From the NCBI RefSeq assembly GCF_032854445.1, contig NC_088302.1, forward strand, positions 37,078,191 through 37,142,190: a stretch of DNA of 64,000 bases, read 5' to 3'. Below the pieces are notes generated by a model. The model made no database searches. It saw nothing but the letters and a program-made list of their open reading frames with translations, and had not been told where the DNA came from. The stretch's first letter is position 1. The number at the start of each line of letters is the position of its first letter. This DNA is from Liolophura sinensis (lineage: Eukaryota; Mollusca; Polyplacophora; Chitonida; Chitonidae). Shown one piece after another: positions 62,134 to 64,000 of this stretch. Made by a program: the position numbers and the translations under genes.

Positions 62134-63110
62134 TACCCGTTTAATTCAATTATCCCCCTGACATAGTTTTAGTCATGTTATAGTACCACAGCTCACACAT
62201 TCTGTAAACCAAGTTGTCTTTAATACAAGAATATGTGGCACTCATCCTCTGTATATATAGACATTAAATTTCATTTCATCAAAAACGTCAGACTGAGCCA
62301 ATGTCACCGCATGTATGCAATGTGTCTTGTTCACCCTGATAAGTTCCACATAAATGCAGTCATCCCAATTACCAAACTCTTACAAGAGGAAAAGCGTCTG
62401 ATGCAGTAATTTTGTCGGCATAATTGGTTTAACCTTTTTGTGGCCACTTGAGGATAAAGCAATGAGCACTGAAGAGTGAATAGCTGATAACCTATACAGT
62501 ATTTAAGCATGATCGAGCTAGGATGTGTGTCTCGGTCAGCACTTAATTTCATTCCAACCTCTGCTGCTGCTGTGACCAAGCACCTGCCCACCTTGTGTTC
62601 TGTTGAAGTTGTGCAGCACGCAATTCTTTGTACCAGTTGGTCACTGACTAATCTGGGGAAATAATGGTTGAAACACACACCTTATTGTCTCTGTTACATC
62701 TCTCGGTAAAAGTTTCAGCGGATTTACAAAAGGAGCGCGAGATCTATCAGAGAAGTTCATTACCATGGCTGTCTGTGTTCAACATCACTGTGGAAAGTAC
62801 GCTTGTAAAATAATGAAAAAAGACGAGGACAGCCCAGCCTATCCACACTTTCCACTGCCCGGTGCATTTAAAACCAATTTCCTGTCTCTTCACATAAACA
62901 TGCGGCCTGACCAATGGGTTACCGTGGCAATCTGAGAGTTTGGTCAAAAGACACGCACAAAGAGTGTTGTATAATTCAATTACATCATGAAGAGATCGTC
63001 ACTCTCTTGCACACAAAGCCCATGAATGACAACGATTCTCTACCCAGTTACTTGTTACGCACCAACTCTTTATTGAGTTTCTTGTGGAGGCTTCTCCCCC
63101 CGAGGTTCAT
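62134..63110. promoter_or_regulatory. candidate enhancer cluster with TAATTCAATTA palindromes
   Basis: Mostly balanced composition with two exact copies of the 11-bp palindrome TAATTCAATTA (62142-62152 and 62972-62982). That word would fit a pair of homeodomain half-sites. The segment 62500-62650 is the most coding-like in texture, but the minus frame there (62331-62678) shows no known domain. Confidence 0.38.
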
Positions 63111-64000
63111 CTACTGGCACTTCTCCCATCAGAGAGAGGCTTGCTGGAGTTGGAACTTCAAACCAAATGTCTTTGAAGTACATATATGTTCCTCTGCTTT
63201 TCTCTACCACTCTCTTTTATTAAACCACTCACAAAAACGGTTCACATGTGCTCTCAACTGCCATTAAGTAGCTCAAATCTTCACAGAGCATTCTTCACAG
63301 GCTGGACAGAGAACCACTGCTAGTTTCTGCCAGGGAACACATGCACTCATGACAGTTTACTGATGACCAACAAACATACAGGTGCATTCTTCTCAATGAT
63401 CTGTCCTCATGAACTTACAGTAGAATTTCTCTTTCGTTTAATCCTTTCACTTTGTCAGGTAAAGTAAATTGTATCAATTGCTGAGGTTGCCTCATACATT
63501 GTTCAAATTACAAATTATCACCTATCAGGTTCATTTGTGTACTGGGAATTATGGACACCAAGCTCTTATATGTTTTACATGCCACCCTGCCAATAAGGAA
63601 GACTATAGAGGAACACCCACCTTCCCAACAAGGAAGAACTTTCAGCACAAATTAAGAAAGGTAGTAGAGCCAATATGCCTGGTAGTAACTTAAAACCTGT
63701 TTTCAGTATAAATGTTTAAGTCCCTGCAAAATACATATCTAATACAGTTTAATCACAATCAGTTGTACTTAATATTCAATGGCAATGTGAAAGGCTTAAA
63801 AACCTTCTCCCAACAAACATTTACAATTGTTCCTGGCTTTTCAAAATTCATATATAATGATACTACAATACTTGAGTAACTGAATGAAACCTTTATATAA
63901 CCTTTATGTTTATATAATCTTTCTGTTAACAAAATGAAGATGCATTGTGGGATATTTATATTAATGAAGTAGAGAATGGTTTTTCCCTCTGCAGACATCT
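63111..64000. other. AT-rich noncoding sequence to window end
   Basis: No gene, RNA or repeat recognised. Confidence 0.3.

Noticed and set aside
1-64000. CRISPR array, operons, phage or bacterial mobile systems
   Set aside because: The composition, splice sites, SINEs and lack of dense ORFs show an animal nuclear genome; no spaced direct-repeat array of CRISPR type exists.

Overview
The window looks like intronic and intergenic DNA from an AT-rich lophotrochozoan animal genome, most likely a mollusc. Four things point that way: the lack of dense long reading frames, spliced-exon signals (AG/GT), abundant short ACATGTA-type motifs, and many copies of a tRNA-headed SINE whose tail reads ...AATATTCTTGAGTACGGCGTAAAACACCAATCAAATAAATAAATA, a type I associate with molluscan genomes. 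Species cannot be told from the sequence. No prokaryotic, viral or organelle genes were seen.

Only one coding segment is convincing: a 117-bp internal exon on the minus strand at 10071-10187. It has a good acceptor and a perfect GTAAGT donor and encodes the end of one WW-like unit and most of a second. Its wording resembles the N-terminus of FERM and PDZ domain-containing proteins 3/4 (FRMPD4/Preso). If that is right, much of the window is a very large intron, or several, of a minus-strand FRMPD-like gene, with the PDZ/FERM exons lying to the left, probably outside the window. A decayed THAP zinc-finger coding segment sits at 3511-3784 (+). A few other open stretches (19.9-20.4, 35.2-35.6 and 38.2-38.6 kb) are exon-like but unidentified.

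The rest is mobile-element debris and tandem repeats. There are at least twelve copies or fragments of one SINE family (several with target-site duplications), two or three older tRNA-headed SINEs, a five-copy family of ~210-bp TA-flanked MITEs, a separate 492-bp terminal-inverted-repeat element, and a 277-bp inverted repeat pair about 1.5 kb apart. Tandem arrays have 18-, 19-, 44- and ~55-bp units, and several AT, AC, A and C runs are present. A 200-N assembly gap lies at 39010-39209.

Scattered through the AT-rich background are 200-700 bp islands of more balanced composition, rich in homeodomain-, CCAAT- and GATA-like words. They look like conserved noncoding elements or enhancers. They cluster at 1.7, 6.4, 11.2, 16.8, 21.7, 24.0, 36.4, 40.6, 42.1, 44.4-46.2, 46.9, 48.2, 57.6, 58.8, 60.1, 61.2 and 62.3-63.1 kb. 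This layout fits a regulatory-rich intron or gene desert; the conservation itself is inferred, not shown.
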